42,462 nt of DNA from an uncultured bacterium (GCA_937949995.1 CALFEO010000024.1:1-42462), one strand, 5' to 3'; numbered from the stretch's first letter, positions 30,188-38,903 are shown. Numbers and translations: made by a program. The notes: generated from the sequence alone by a model not told the origin.

Positions 30188-31282
30188 TTAAGGTTGGAAT
30201 TGAACCAATCGGGGAGATAATACTCCTTGATTATTTTTATATCCGGCCAAAAGTACAACCCCGTTTTTGCCGTAACCGGCGTTGATGAATGTGTCGATTG
30301 TGGGAGGCAGTAATTTGGCATCAGTTGCAGGCTGCCAAATAGCGGATTGATTTGATGGAGAAACGATCAGCCAAGCGGAGCCGGTCCAGATGATTTTTGA
30401 TTGATTCAAAAAGAGCTGCGAAGCGGGTAAAATATCCGGAGGAAGTATTGGAGCGAGTTTTTTACCGTTATCGGAAAAATTTTTACCATCGGTTGTTTTG
30501 GCTTGATATACTATCTGTTTTGGAGTTATCGAGGCGCTTATTACCAGCAAATCATGGCCGTTGGTTCCAATTGCCGCGTAAGAGCTTGGATTGCCCAAAG
30601 CTGAAGTGATTTCGTTAAAATTTTGTCCATCAAAAAAGAAAAATCTTTTTTCAATGACAATTCGTCCGAGAGCCAAAGATTTTGGATCGTTTCTTTGTTC
30701 GAATTCGATAATCCAGCCATGCAAAACGGAATGCAGGCGCAGTTCGGAAACGCGCGGTTCCAAAAAGCTTTCGGGCAATTTAATTTTTACGGGTTCGTCA
30801 AAAGCCGTGTGCCAGCCGTAGATATTTTTATCTGTGGCGATATACCACATATCTTGTTTGCCGGCTATGTCGCCGATCCATTCATCGCGCGGCAAAGAGC
30901 GAACGATATGGCTGATGTTTTTCCAATACATGCCATCATAATGAAAAGCCAAATCAGGCCGGGATTGCCAGACGCGGGCATCGCCCAAAACGATCCAACC
31001 GCTTCCGTCCGTGGAAACCCGTCTGATATTACTGAAACCGAATTCAATTAAATCCGGTGTAAGATCGATGGTTTTATCAGGCAACACGTGAAATAAGCGA
31101 TTGGGATTTCCGGCCAGCCAATCGTTGCCTCGACTTTGCACGAAAGAGAGGTATGGCAGATCCATATAGCTATCCAATACGGTTTCGGGAATTTCCGCAG
31201 ATCTATCGATCCAGTTGCCGGCTTTCGTATTATGGGGAAATAGAATGCAGGCGATTAAAATCAAGACAAGAAAGCGTTTCAT
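30188..31282 (-). CDS. Exported beta-propeller-like protein
   Basis: A 364-aa protein with an N-terminal signal (MKRFLVLILIACILFPHNTKA). LIAC could be a short lipobox, but an ordinary Sec signal fits as well. The mature part has recurring blocks of Trp/Gly-rich beta strands (GSGWIVLGD, DMWYIATD, LHGWIIEFE, GSAWLIVS), as in propeller or Kelch-like folds. The same style of repeats forms the N-terminal half of the large exported protein at 36088-38547, so the two may be distant paralogues. Function unknown, probably surface or periplasmic binding. Confidence 0.75.
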   Translation of the reverse strand: MKRFLVLILIACILFPHNTKAGNWIDRSAEIPETVLDSYMDLPYLSFVQSRGNDWLAGNPNRLFHVLPDKTIDLTPDLIEFGFSNIRRVSTDGSGWIVLGDARVWQSRPDLAFHYDGMYWKNISHIVRSLPRDEWIGDIAGKQDMWYIATDKNIYGWHTAFDEPVKIKLPESFLEPRVSELRLHSVLHGWIIEFEQRNDPKSLALGRIVIEKRFFFFDGQNFNEITSALGNPSSYAAIGTNGHDLLVISASITPKQIVYQAKTTDGKNFSDNGKKLAPILPPDILPASQLFLNQSKIIWTGSAWLIVSPSNQSAIWQPATDAKLLPPTIDTFINAGYGKNGVVLLAGYKNNQGVLSPRLVQFQP

Positions 31283-31342
31283 AATATGGATACATTGCCT
31301 GATGGGATAAAAAAGTCAATCTGAAATAACCAAACCGCGCCA

Positions 31343-31370
31343 AAAACACAAAACCCCGATTACGGGGTTT
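31343..31370 (-). terminator. Rho-independent terminator
   Basis: CCCCG-taat-CGGGG with a T-rich tail when read on the minus strand. It lies downstream of the 38-aa ORF. Confidence 0.7.
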
Positions 31371-31419
31371 TGGTTCACTCCTTTATGCGTGTGAGCCGAG
31401 GCTCGGGCGCCAAAGTAGA

Positions 31420-31536
31420 TTAATTTGAGGCGAAGAGATGAGAAGCGTGATTTCCCAGATCGTTTAAGCCGATATCGGTGTAGCACTGGATCAGCGCGCC
31501 GTACATCAAGCCCCAACGAAATAATTGGGAAAACAT
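31420..31536 (-). CDS. 38-aa small ORF
   Basis: Starts MFSQLFRWGLMYGALIQC and ends HASHLFASN. It is weakly hydrophobic at the N-terminus and has no recognised domain. It is framed by a TATTTT box 7 nt before the ATG and a good terminator about 50 nt after the stop, so a dedicated small transcript is likely. A second -35/-10 pair further up (31680-31708) may give a longer one. The product may be a small membrane-associated peptide. The coding nature is uncertain. Confidence 0.4.
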   Translation of the reverse strand: MFSQLFRWGLMYGALIQCYTDIGLNDLGNHASHLFASN

Positions 31537-31679
31537 ACTACTAAAAATACAATTAAAAATGCAAAATTAAAAATGAAAAATGTTTGTTATCGCTTCGCGA
31601 TTTTTATCTATGGATATTTTACTGCGAACTTATTTGAGGAGCAAAAAAGTTGGATTTTTGCGGCGCGAAGTATGGGGTT

Positions 31680-31708
31680 ACGTTAGCAGGAAAATGGGGA
31701 ATTGTCAA
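31680..31708 (-). promoter_or_regulatory. Promoter-like pair on the minus strand
   Basis: TTGACA (31703-31708), 17 nt, TAACGT (31680-31685). It could drive the transcript that includes the 38-aa ORF. No gene lies in 31537-31680. Confidence 0.45.
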
Positions 31709-31751
31709 GGATGGAATATTAAAAATAGAGCCAAATTTTGGCTCTATTAAG

Positions 31752-33818
31752 CTATTTTTTGTTCACGATTTGGTAATATCTGTCGCGAGCACGAAGATAT
31801 GCGGCGAGTTTGCTTTTGACTTTCGGATCGCCTTCAAATGCCCAACAGAAGATGGATTCTTCGGAGAAAGCTTGCTCTTGCATTAGAGACTTAACCTGCA
31901 ATGCATCAACTTGGATCGGGAAGTAAACGCCCGTGTTTTTTTCTGCGACTTGCCAAAATTGGCTCCATGGCAGACTGATGTCTTGCGCAGGTGCTTCAAG
32001 TAACTCTTTTTTTGGCAGGCTGTACTCCAAGTTGCGTGTGCGAATTTCCAGCGCTAAGCAGATTCGCAAAAATAGCGGGAGTTGGAGTTTTTTCCAAAAT
32101 TGCTTAAATGCTTTTTCGGAACCGCCGAAATGCGTTAACATTTTTGAATCAAAGTAGTGTTCTTGAATCATGTCGAGAATTTGTTTTCTGTGCTTCGATT
32201 CCGCAATTACGCGGTTGATCGTCTCCTCTTCGGCTGCCGACATCAAGTTTAGAGTGTGATCAAGTTGATCATCGCCCGGGTTTTCTACGCAGACTTCCAA
32301 AAGAGCTTGCTCTAACTGGTCGGCGCTCGGGTTTTTGAGAAGGATTTCTTCGGGTTTCAGATTTGCGAGGAAGTCTTCAGGCAAAAGCCCCGCTTGGCGC
32401 AGGATGTCAACCGCTTCAGGGGTAACCAGGAAATAGCGGAGACGATCAGTATTACAGTCAATCAACCATTCCGAGATAGCTTGTTGTTGGATTGTTTTAT
32501 CCAGCTTGGTTATGCCGATGGCTATGCTCTCCGCTGAAAGATTTCGGTATTCTAAGATATTCTTAAAGTTTATAAGAGTGATTTTATCCCAGGGTAAAGC
32601 ATTGGCAATTGCCGTTTCCAGCTTTTTATCCTTTTCCAGGATTTTAGAAATTTCCGGAGATGATAAAGTTGCGTAAGCCAAAGCGTTTTCAGGAGAAATT
32701 TTCTTGGTTGCGAAGATCGGTCGGCTGAAGTCGTAATGAACCAAACATTGATTCATAAGCCATTCGTGGCTTTCTGAGCGGATGCATTTTATGCCTTCGT
32801 AGATCCATGTTGCAATGAAATCAGCCTGAATAGCAGGCCAATCGACGGGTTTGGAACCGCGTTTGGCGAATCTGGCATAGGTTTTGGCCATCAGCGCTTG
32901 ATCTTCGGTTTCTCGAGCGCGGACCAGCATTTGAAGCAGGTCTTCACTACCGACGCTGCCTTGTTCCGCAGGGGCATCCGCCGCGGAAAGCAAGATTGCG
33001 CTGCGCAGCCATTGTTCGATGATTACGTATGGATCACCGGTTAAGCGCATTTTGAGATCTACTTTGGCAAAATCCGCCATTCTATGAGGAAGCAAGTGCG
33101 CCGCATTTAGCGCTTCACGGTACACCATAAATGCGTCGCCAAGCTGGCGTAAGTAATCAACATCTCGCTCCTCGAGGCAGTTGAGCCGGTAATCATAACT
33201 CATCATGTGATACAACCTGATTAACCCGCTTAAAGAAACAAGTCCCATAAAGTGAGTATTTTCAGGAAGGTAGATGATTTTTTTGGTTATTCGATTTCGG
33301 CTATGGAGCGCTTCGGCTTCCGCCTTCAGGACCCCGCGGGTTGCTTGCAGGTTTTTGAGGATCTCGGCAAAGAATGCTGCCGATTGGGATTGGAAGATTG
33401 CCGAAAAGGATTTTGCGCCACCGGAAAAACCATCATTATTTGCGTTTGCCAATATTTTCCGGAAATCCTCCGCGGCTTTTGCGGGGGAACTGTACCGCAG
33501 TGTAATGCCAATGTTTAGGAGGTATTCGGTTTTTGGCGCAAGCGTTAATAACACATCTTTTTCCACCGAGAGTTCGATGTCCAGCTTGGAGGCTATACGC
33601 AACATGATGGGCCAAAGGCCTTGAGCCACGAGAGCTTCCATCGGAGCTCCGCTCCATTCGGCGGCGCCGGACATGGAGGTTGTTTTGGGAGGCTCGCTGC
33701 CAAGAAGTGCGTTCATGAAGGCATGGAAGGGAGAAATGATAAGAGCACTGTGTGATTTTTTTGATTCTTCCGAATCCATTTCATGTGGAATATGGACGAT
33801 AGCTGTGATCGTTTCCAT
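31752..33818 (-). CDS. Large unknown protein, 688 aa
   Basis: No recognised domain. It is a soluble, mostly helical protein with many Leu/Ala-rich helices (for example ESIAIGITKLDKTIQQQAI), suggesting helical repeats or a scaffold. I start at ATG 33818 (METITAIVHIPHEM), which has AAGGAGAAAG 6 nt upstream; the frame is open to 33848. It lies downstream of the J-domain operon on the same strand, but a strong terminator and repeats (33858-33971) lie in between, so it may be separately transcribed. A TATGCT box occurs before it with a poor -35. Its use of Shine-Dalgarno matches the operon and not the leaderless core genes. Confidence 0.75.
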   Translation of the reverse strand: METITAIVHIPHEMDSEESKKSHSALIISPFHAFMNALLGSEPPKTTSMSGAAEWSGAPMEALVAQGLWPIMLRIASKLDIELSVEKDVLLTLAPKTEYLLNIGITLRYSSPAKAAEDFRKILANANNDGFSGGAKSFSAIFQSQSAAFFAEILKNLQATRGVLKAEAEALHSRNRITKKIIYLPENTHFMGLVSLSGLIRLYHMMSYDYRLNCLEERDVDYLRQLGDAFMVYREALNAAHLLPHRMADFAKVDLKMRLTGDPYVIIEQWLRSAILLSAADAPAEQGSVGSEDLLQMLVRARETEDQALMAKTYARFAKRGSKPVDWPAIQADFIATWIYEGIKCIRSESHEWLMNQCLVHYDFSRPIFATKKISPENALAYATLSSPEISKILEKDKKLETAIANALPWDKITLINFKNILEYRNLSAESIAIGITKLDKTIQQQAISEWLIDCNTDRLRYFLVTPEAVDILRQAGLLPEDFLANLKPEEILLKNPSADQLEQALLEVCVENPGDDQLDHTLNLMSAAEEETINRVIAESKHRKQILDMIQEHYFDSKMLTHFGGSEKAFKQFWKKLQLPLFLRICLALEIRTRNLEYSLPKKELLEAPAQDISLPWSQFWQVAEKNTGVYFPIQVDALQVKSLMQEQAFSEESIFCWAFEGDPKVKSKLAAYLRARDRYYQIVNKK

Positions 33819-33857
33819 GGCTTTCTCCTTGTGGTGATTGGTTTTCAAAAGAGCATA

Positions 33858-33897
33858 TTTATCATGTAACTTGTAGCATGTAACTTGTAACTAAGAT
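33858..33897. repeat. CATGTAAC word repeat
   Basis: Three copies of (A/C)ATGTAACTTGTA-type words between the 688-aa gene and the terminator of the J-domain operon. Confidence 0.7.
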
Positions 33898-33931
33898 GGT
33901 GTATGGGTTAGATGATAAATATGTGATTTTG

Positions 33932-33971
33932 AAAAAAGCCGCCCGCCAGCCAAGATGGGTGTGCGGGCGGC
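33932..33971 (-). terminator. Strong terminator of the J-domain operon
   Basis: Minus strand: GCCGCCCGC, 16-nt loop, GCGGGCGGC, then a T tract. It is the most GC-rich terminator in the window, in line with the GC-rich operon. Confidence 0.9.
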
Positions 33972-33988
33972 TATGCCGTTGTGAGAGG

Positions 33989-34888
33989 TTAGAAATCGAG
34001 TTCTTCGGCCACGCGCGCGGCTTGATCCCGTGTTTCTTCCGTGAGCGAAGGGGCTTCTTCGCGAGCCTTGCGGCGCTTCGCAATCTGCAAGCGCGCGTCT
34101 TCGATTTCGGCGCGGCTGAAGGAGGGTGGACCGGCTTCGAAGAGTTCGAGCATGGCCTCGTTGGCCGTGTCGTGATCGATGCCGAGTTCGTCCAAGGTAT
34201 GGGCATCCAGACAATGATCCACTATTTCAGGGCAACCCGTGTCGTGCCATACTGCAAGCAGGATGCACTGCAAAAGGCTGAATCCACCCATGTTCGCACC
34301 AAGGAACTCCTCGTAATCCTCGCGATCTTTGAGCTTGTAAGCCCATGCACGCAAAGCATACAGCGGAGCCGGGGAATTGATGTCTAATTCGACGACTGCG
34401 GATGCGTCACCTTCTTCGTCATCGAATTCAAGGCTTTCTTCTGAAGTCCAGCCATCCGATGATTCGCGATGGATAACTTGGACAAAGTTTTGCCGGTCGG
34501 CTTCATCTTCGTGCATTAGTTCCGAGATGTCCGAAAACACCGCGTGAAGAATGTCTTCCAAACTAACCACATAAGCAGCGCTGGAGGCAAGATCTCCGCG
34601 GGCCGCCAACAGCTTGTGCAAGCGAGCGGCAGGGAGTTCTTGTTCCAGAAGCTCGCGGGCACGCGCCGTATCCGGAATCTGCCCCACGATCTCGTCGAGC
34701 ATGTCGGCCGAGCCTTTGTCTGTGAGGGCACGGGTTTCATTCAGGCGGGCAAGGGCGGCCTGAGGTTCGTCGGCGATGACGGCCAGAATATCGCTGCGCC
34801 CCGAACCTCGGCGCAGGACTTCGCGGAAATGCTTTTCCGCCTTAGCCTGATCGGTCATTTCCGCTTTGATGATCGCATGCGATGTCAT
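33989..34888 (-). CDS. Unknown GC-rich operon protein, 299 aa
   Basis: Unrecognised. It is acidic, Ala/Glu-rich and almost wholly helical, beginning MTSHAIIKAEMTDQAKAEK. A strongly acidic linker lies near residues 145-165 (ESLEFDDEEGDAS) and the C-terminus is basic, then acidic, and coiled-coil-like (ARLQIAKRRKAREE). There are no membrane helices. The ribosome site TAGGAG precedes ATG 34888. It lies 12 nt after the 150-aa gene in the same operon as a J-domain protein, so it could be a client, adaptor or structural partner. Composition is higher in GC than the flanking chromosome. Confidence 0.72.
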   Translation of the reverse strand: MTSHAIIKAEMTDQAKAEKHFREVLRRGSGRSDILAVIADEPQAALARLNETRALTDKGSADMLDEIVGQIPDTARARELLEQELPAARLHKLLAARGDLASSAAYVVSLEDILHAVFSDISELMHEDEADRQNFVQVIHRESSDGWTSEESLEFDDEEGDASAVVELDINSPAPLYALRAWAYKLKDREDYEEFLGANMGGFSLLQCILLAVWHDTGCPEIVDHCLDAHTLDELGIDHDTANEAMLELFEAGPPSFSRAEIEDARLQIAKRRKAREEAPSLTEETRDQAARVAEELDF

Positions 34889-34900
34889 TGAGTATATCTC

Positions 34901-35353
34901 CTAGATTTGATCGGTTTCTTGATCTTGAACCGGCCGGTGTTTGGGTGAGTATCCGTAGAGATACGGTGCGTATTCCTCATCTTCGGCTGCATCGGCGAGA
35001 ATGCAGGAAACCCTTGTCAGAAAACTGCAACCTTTTTTGGATCGCAACAGGTTCTGCAAAAGTGTGCCAACGGGATGGCCGGGCAAGATTTGGAAGTACA
35101 ATTCGAAGTTGCTGCCGAGTGCGACAACAGTTCCGATTTGCATCGGAGAATTTTTGGCCTTTGCAACGCCGGATATGATAACTGCAAAGTCGGATGGCTG
35201 GGTCATAAACTTCAGAACTTCCTCCGCAGTAAGCCGGCAATAGAATTCCAAAGTTTTTCCCCGGTTATCTTCGACAGAGGCGTCATCGATTTGAACGTAT
35301 GAGTTGAACGCGCCTTGAAAATCAGTCCATTCGGTATCTTTACAACGCGGCAT
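34901..35353 (-). CDS. Unknown operon protein, 150 aa
   Basis: Not recognised. It has an alpha/beta composition with a probable small globular fold (FELYFQILPGHPVGTLLQNLL in the middle, split by short strands) and a charged C-terminal tail. It starts at ATG 35353 directly after the stop of the J-domain gene (TAAATG), with AAAGGAAA as ribosome site, so the two are probably translationally coupled. Its function is likely tied to the J protein or to the 299-aa protein that follows. Confidence 0.7.
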   Translation of the reverse strand: MPRCKDTEWTDFQGAFNSYVQIDDASVEDNRGKTLEFYCRLTAEEVLKFMTQPSDFAVIISGVAKAKNSPMQIGTVVALGSNFELYFQILPGHPVGTLLQNLLRSKKGCSFLTRVSCILADAAEDEEYAPYLYGYSPKHRPVQDQETDQI

Positions 35354-35878
35354 TTATTTTTTTTCCTTTAGCTGAATCCACAAATCACCGGAATCTGCGC
35401 CGTTACGGCCCGGACTGCCCTTGTGAGGCAGGCGGCACCACGAAAGTTCTTTTGCACGAGGCGGAACAAGCAATGCCACCTCGGTACCATCCGAATCAGG
35501 CAACGTGATTGTGACGGTTCCGCCTTGAAGCAGAACTTCTGTTTCGACAGTAATTGCCATGTATAGATCCGGGCCGACTTGTTTGGCGGCCGGTGCTGTT
35601 GGCAACATAATCTCCATCACCTTTTTGCCTTCTCGGCGCCGGCTGTAGAGGTCGGCGATTGATGTAACCGGCCTGAAGCCCTTGTCGTACTCTTCGCGTC
35701 TATCCGGATCGTAAAGGATAGCGTAAGCACGAGTGACGAGCCTAAAGGCTTCCGTTCCCACGGAACCCGCGCGATCAGGGTGATATTCGCGGGCTTTGTT
35801 ACGATACGCGTTTTTTATCTGTTCGGATGTCGCATTGCGATTGATGCCGAGCAGAGCGTAATAGTCGACATCCGCCAT
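35354..35878 (-). CDS. Short J-domain protein with single DnaJ C-terminal domain
   Basis: Hsp40-type co-chaperone that stimulates Hsp70 ATPase. The J domain occupies 1-66 with HPD at 33-35. After a short linker, residues 100-171 match one DnaJ C-terminal beta-domain (VETEVLLQGGTVTITLP, then GSPGRNGADSGDLWIQL). The Gly/Phe region, the zinc-finger domain and the second C-terminal domain are missing, giving 174 aa against about 370 for DnaJ. It is the first gene of a three-gene operon with unknown proteins and has its own promoter and a GAGAGG ribosome site. It is a specialised J protein and not the housekeeping DnaJ. Confidence 0.9.
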   Translation of the reverse strand: MADVDYYALLGINRNATSEQIKNAYRNKAREYHPDRAGSVGTEAFRLVTRAYAILYDPDRREEYDKGFRPVTSIADLYSRRREGKKVMEIMLPTAPAAKQVGPDLYMAITVETEVLLQGGTVTITLPDSDGTEVALLVPPRAKELSWCRLPHKGSPGRNGADSGDLWIQLKEKK

Positions 35879-35916
35879 GTGTTTAACCTCTCTTAGGTTG
35901 TAAGGTTCGATAAATA

Positions 35917-35945
35917 AACTTAGCAGTATTTTTTGAAAATGTCAA
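35917..35945 (-). promoter_or_regulatory. Promoter of the J-domain operon
   Basis: Minus strand: TTGACA (35940-35945), 17 nt, TAAGTT (35917-35922). A leader of about 35 nt with a purine-rich ribosome site follows. Confidence 0.6.
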
Positions 35946-35983
35946 TATTAACGTGGGTTTGTTTGCATGAATAATCAATAAAC

Positions 35984-36011
35984 AAAAAACCGCCATGTAG
36001 AGCGGTTTTTT
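35984..36011 (-). terminator. Terminator of the large exported-protein gene
   Basis: AAAAAACCGC with GCGGTTTTTT. It lies downstream of 36088 on the minus strand and could act on both strands. Confidence 0.85.
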
Positions 36012-36017
36012 GCTAAT

Positions 36018-36075
36018 TGTCTGAACCTTGATTAAGCATGATTACAAAACATATTAATCTTGATTACTACTTGAG
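36018..36075. repeat. TGTCTGAACCTTGATTA word
   Basis: Same word family as 22035-22080 and 42325-42462, here with a GATTAC/GATTAAG continuation. Confidence 0.65.
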
Positions 36076-36087
36076 GCAATTATTATA

Positions 36088-38547
36088 TTATTTCTTGTAG
36101 ATCGTTTTATATCCTGTCCATGTTCGATTTCCGAGGTTGTCGTAGAGGTTGGCGCCGTAGCTGACGGTTTCGGTGTTGTAGGGACCGCCCACATAAGAGC
36201 AGGTACCGACTCCGTTACATGTTTTGACGACTTGAGCGTTTACCAAGATTTCGATCTTATTGATGCCGTTTGCATCTGAACCGTTGGCCGTGAATGTGAT
36301 TTGATCGTAATTGGTGTAACCGTTGTCGCGATTGCTGGTAATGGTTAAGTTGCCATCAACATTGTTTTGATTGTTATTGTTGTTATTATCGTTTGTGCCT
36401 GTGACGTAAACATTTTGTGAGGATGTTTGTGCCATGCGTCCGTTGTAATCGAAAGCGCGGGTAAAGATGTTGATGTTGCGGTTGGGTGTAAAATCATTGC
36501 CGTAAATCGCAACCGAACATTGTTGATTGCCGTAAGCGCGATTGTAGGTGCAAGTTTTCTTTAAATTGCCATCCGCGTAAATCTCGATTTTTTGCAAACC
36601 GGAATCAGCTGATGCGCCAACGTTTACTGTCTTGGTTTGGTTTTGATCCAAGTTTGTATCCGATGGGTCGAGCCACATCCAAGAGTAAACTTGGGTACCG
36701 GTGTTATTGCTGTTGGATCCATCATCTTGAATGTTAAAGCTGATAGAACCGGACCAATTTTGGTAGCCGTTTTTGTCTATGGCTTTGACTTTGAGGGCCA
36801 CACTTTGTCCCGCGGAATAATCGCTTCCGTAAATTGTTTTGGTGCAGGATTGATTGCCGTAAACATTATTGTAATTACAAGTGCTGATCAGTGAATTATT
36901 GGCGTAGAGTTCCAAACGATTCAATCCCTGATTGGCATTGCCGTAAAAGGTGATGTTGCGAGATTCGTTACGTGCCAATGTTGTTTTGACGGTATTGGAA
37001 TCAAACCAGGTCGTAATGGTGTTATTTAATGTATTGTAATTATTGTTATAGGTGTAATCATCAACCGGAATGGAATACTCGCCCAACCAAGTCCACGCTT
37101 CGTGGCCTTTTGCATCTATGGCACGGCCGTTAAAAGCCAGTTTGCTTCCTTTGGGATATGAACTGCCGTAAATGGTGTAATTACAGGTTGAGTTTTGGCA
37201 GGTTTGCACGACATTGCCGTTTAACCAGATTTCAACACGATTGATGCCGTTTGGAGATCCGCTGTTGATGAAAACGTTGGATGTTTGTCCGTGGTAAAGA
37301 TTATGTTGATTATGGGATACGCTCATTGTTGACCAAACCCAATTAGAGGTTTGTACAGGAGCCGGTGTGGCTATATAGCCGGAACTCTCATCGACTCTTA
37401 CCAATTTGGCGGTAAGGGGAGATGTTGGATTTTGTGATCCCATGGCGGAGACAGCGCCTCCTAAGAGAAGGCGCCCGTTTTTATCACCGGATATGGTTAC
37501 AAAATAATCGCGGGTTTGTCCGTAGGTTACAAATTGAGAGCCGTCGAAACGAATCAAATCTTTGCCATTCAAAATCATCCAAGATTTGCCGTTAGAGCCG
37601 ATCAGTGTTTTGTTCCAACTTGAAAACGGAACACCGGCCGAGGGCGCGGTTACATCTTTTACGTTTACGCCGTCGTATAAGTAGACTTTATTGGCCGATG
37701 TATTTTGATAGCGGGATCCCGCCAATAAAATTTGTGATCCGTTTGAAGCGGCTGCTTGCAAACTCTGCATGGATTCGAATTGACCGGTAATATCCCAATT
37801 GCTTTCTACGGATTGACCATTGGAAAGTTTAACTTTCCAGACACGCAGTAATCCGTTGTTCGTCACATAAGCGATAAGCCATTGTTCTCCAATCGGCAAT
37901 GCAACCGGAGCGATAAAGCCGTTATGACCGTCTATTGGTGATGTGTGACGCACCGAGTACAGTCTGCTTCCGATCGAAGCAGCGAGTTTATCATTATAAG
38001 TAATTTCGTTGACCGCATTATTGGCTTGATTCCAAACCAAAATTTTACCTTTGGATGTTGTGATCATCCAAACGCCGTTTTTACCGTTGATGGATGCGAT
38101 CGAATCGTTGGAATCCATACGGTTTTGCCAGGTGTAAGCGGGGTAGCCCCAAGTTCCGTCTTTATAAGACAGCGCCTCGAAATTTCGGGTGGCTGAAACC
38201 ACATTCTTAAGAAAGATGACGGTTGTACCGTCGGTAACGATATCGTCAACGCGGTTTAAGCCGGCTTTTCTTACCTCGGCTGTGATGTCTGTCATGACAG
38301 ATCCGTCAGTCTTCCAGACATGGCCGCCCGTGTAGAGCTCTTGGCCGTCGGTAAGGTACCAATAAGGATGCGCGAAGGCGCTTGCCCAAACAGGGCGGTT
38401 TTCGCGAACGTTTAATTTGTCTGAAATATCAGACCATTGCCAAGGGCCGGTTTGGGCCGAGGCGGCGTTTGTAATGGCTGTAAGGCCCATGGCAAGCATG
38501 GCCATGGCAAGAGCCGTTACGGAAACGTGTTTTAAAATATTGCTCAT
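36088..38547 (-). CDS. Large exported protein with propeller and Ig-like repeats
   Basis: An 819-aa secreted or surface protein. It has a Sec signal (residues 1 to about 31, ending ASAQ). A first half of about 370 residues has repeated Trp/Gly/Asp-rich strands as in beta-propellers. Then come four related Ig-like modules from about residue 400 to the end. Each contains an I(E/R)(I/L)-x-(V/L/A)-N-type strand and a Cys pair around a YGS/YGND turn (TCQNSTCNYTIYGS in the first). The linkers are Asn/Gly/Ser-rich. The extracellular Cys pairs may form disulfides. It is probably an adhesin-like or envelope protein. The promoter TTGACA-17-TATATT lies 80-105 nt upstream. Confidence 0.85.
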   Translation of the reverse strand: MSNILKHVSVTALAMAMLAMGLTAITNAASAQTGPWQWSDISDKLNVRENRPVWASAFAHPYWYLTDGQELYTGGHVWKTDGSVMTDITAEVRKAGLNRVDDIVTDGTTVIFLKNVVSATRNFEALSYKDGTWGYPAYTWQNRMDSNDSIASINGKNGVWMITTSKGKILVWNQANNAVNEITYNDKLAASIGSRLYSVRHTSPIDGHNGFIAPVALPIGEQWLIAYVTNNGLLRVWKVKLSNGQSVESNWDITGQFESMQSLQAAASNGSQILLAGSRYQNTSANKVYLYDGVNVKDVTAPSAGVPFSSWNKTLIGSNGKSWMILNGKDLIRFDGSQFVTYGQTRDYFVTISGDKNGRLLLGGAVSAMGSQNPTSPLTAKLVRVDESSGYIATPAPVQTSNWVWSTMSVSHNQHNLYHGQTSNVFINSGSPNGINRVEIWLNGNVVQTCQNSTCNYTIYGSSYPKGSKLAFNGRAIDAKGHEAWTWLGEYSIPVDDYTYNNNYNTLNNTITTWFDSNTVKTTLARNESRNITFYGNANQGLNRLELYANNSLISTCNYNNVYGNQSCTKTIYGSDYSAGQSVALKVKAIDKNGYQNWSGSISFNIQDDGSNSNNTGTQVYSWMWLDPSDTNLDQNQTKTVNVGASADSGLQKIEIYADGNLKKTCTYNRAYGNQQCSVAIYGNDFTPNRNINIFTRAFDYNGRMAQTSSQNVYVTGTNDNNNNNNQNNVDGNLTITSNRDNGYTNYDQITFTANGSDANGINKIEILVNAQVVKTCNGVGTCSYVGGPYNTETVSYGANLYDNLGNRTWTGYKTIYKK

Positions 38548-38624
38548 ATTTTGCTAAAATTAACTAAAATTTAATGAATAAAAAGAGGGTCGTTTATATT
38601 TAGGCACGTTATGTTTAATGCGTC

Positions 38625-38653
38625 AATATAGCAAAAAATGACAAATTTGTCAA
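38625..38653 (-). promoter_or_regulatory. Promoter of the large exported-protein gene
   Basis: Minus strand: TTGACA (38648-38653), 17 nt, TATATT (38625-38630). A second TTGACG-17-CTAAAT pair lies just downstream and may be a tandem promoter. Confidence 0.75.
38639..38652. promoter_or_regulatory. 14-bp palindrome over the -35 box, possible operator
   Basis: TGACAAATTTGTCA is a perfect palindrome that covers most of the -35 element of the exported-protein promoter. It lies about 20 nt from the divergent promoter at 38675, a suitable place for a dimeric regulator. Confidence 0.35.
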
Positions 38654-38674
38654 TGGTTTCAGCTTCTTCGGGCA

Positions 38675-38703
38675 TTGACTTTCCGAAAAAGATATGATTA
38701 TTT
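38675..38703 (+). promoter_or_regulatory. Promoter of the 54-aa basic protein gene
   Basis: TTGACT (38675-38680), 17 nt, TTATTT (38698-38703). Divergent from the exported-protein promoter. Confidence 0.5.
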
Positions 38704-38738
38704 ATGTTGGTCTTGACGATAGCCATAAGGAGGTAGTC

Positions 38739-38903
38739 ATGGCACATGGTTATTCGGATGGAAAATATCGCGGAGGCAAGAAAGACAGGCAAAGAGGAAG
38801 GAGGGATAACAAGAAGAATGAACAGCACGGTTCCAGCGAGAACCATTCGCAAAAAGACAAGGGCTTTTGGGGCGAAGTGAAACGACAGATACTCGGTAAA
38901 TAA
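38739..38903 (+). CDS. Small basic hydrophilic protein, 54 aa
   Basis: A 54-residue protein starting MAHGYSDGKYRGGKKDRQ. It is rich in Lys, Arg, Gly, Asn and His, with an amphipathic end (FWGEVKRQILGK). ATG 38739 has a very good Shine-Dalgarno, AAGGAGGT, so I prefer it to the in-frame ATG at 38694. It could bind nucleic acid or be a stress-type disordered protein; no family is recognised. Its own promoter and terminator make it a monocistronic gene. A CTCGGT/ACCGAG hairpin spans the stop codon. Confidence 0.65.
   Translation: MAHGYSDGKYRGGKKDRQRGRRDNKKNEQHGSSENHSQKDKGFWGEVKRQILGK

Noticed and set aside
33896..34387. 163-codon + strand frame opposite the 299-aa gene
   Set aside because: It begins inside the terminator/repeat region and covers a gene with a good ribosome site on the minus strand.
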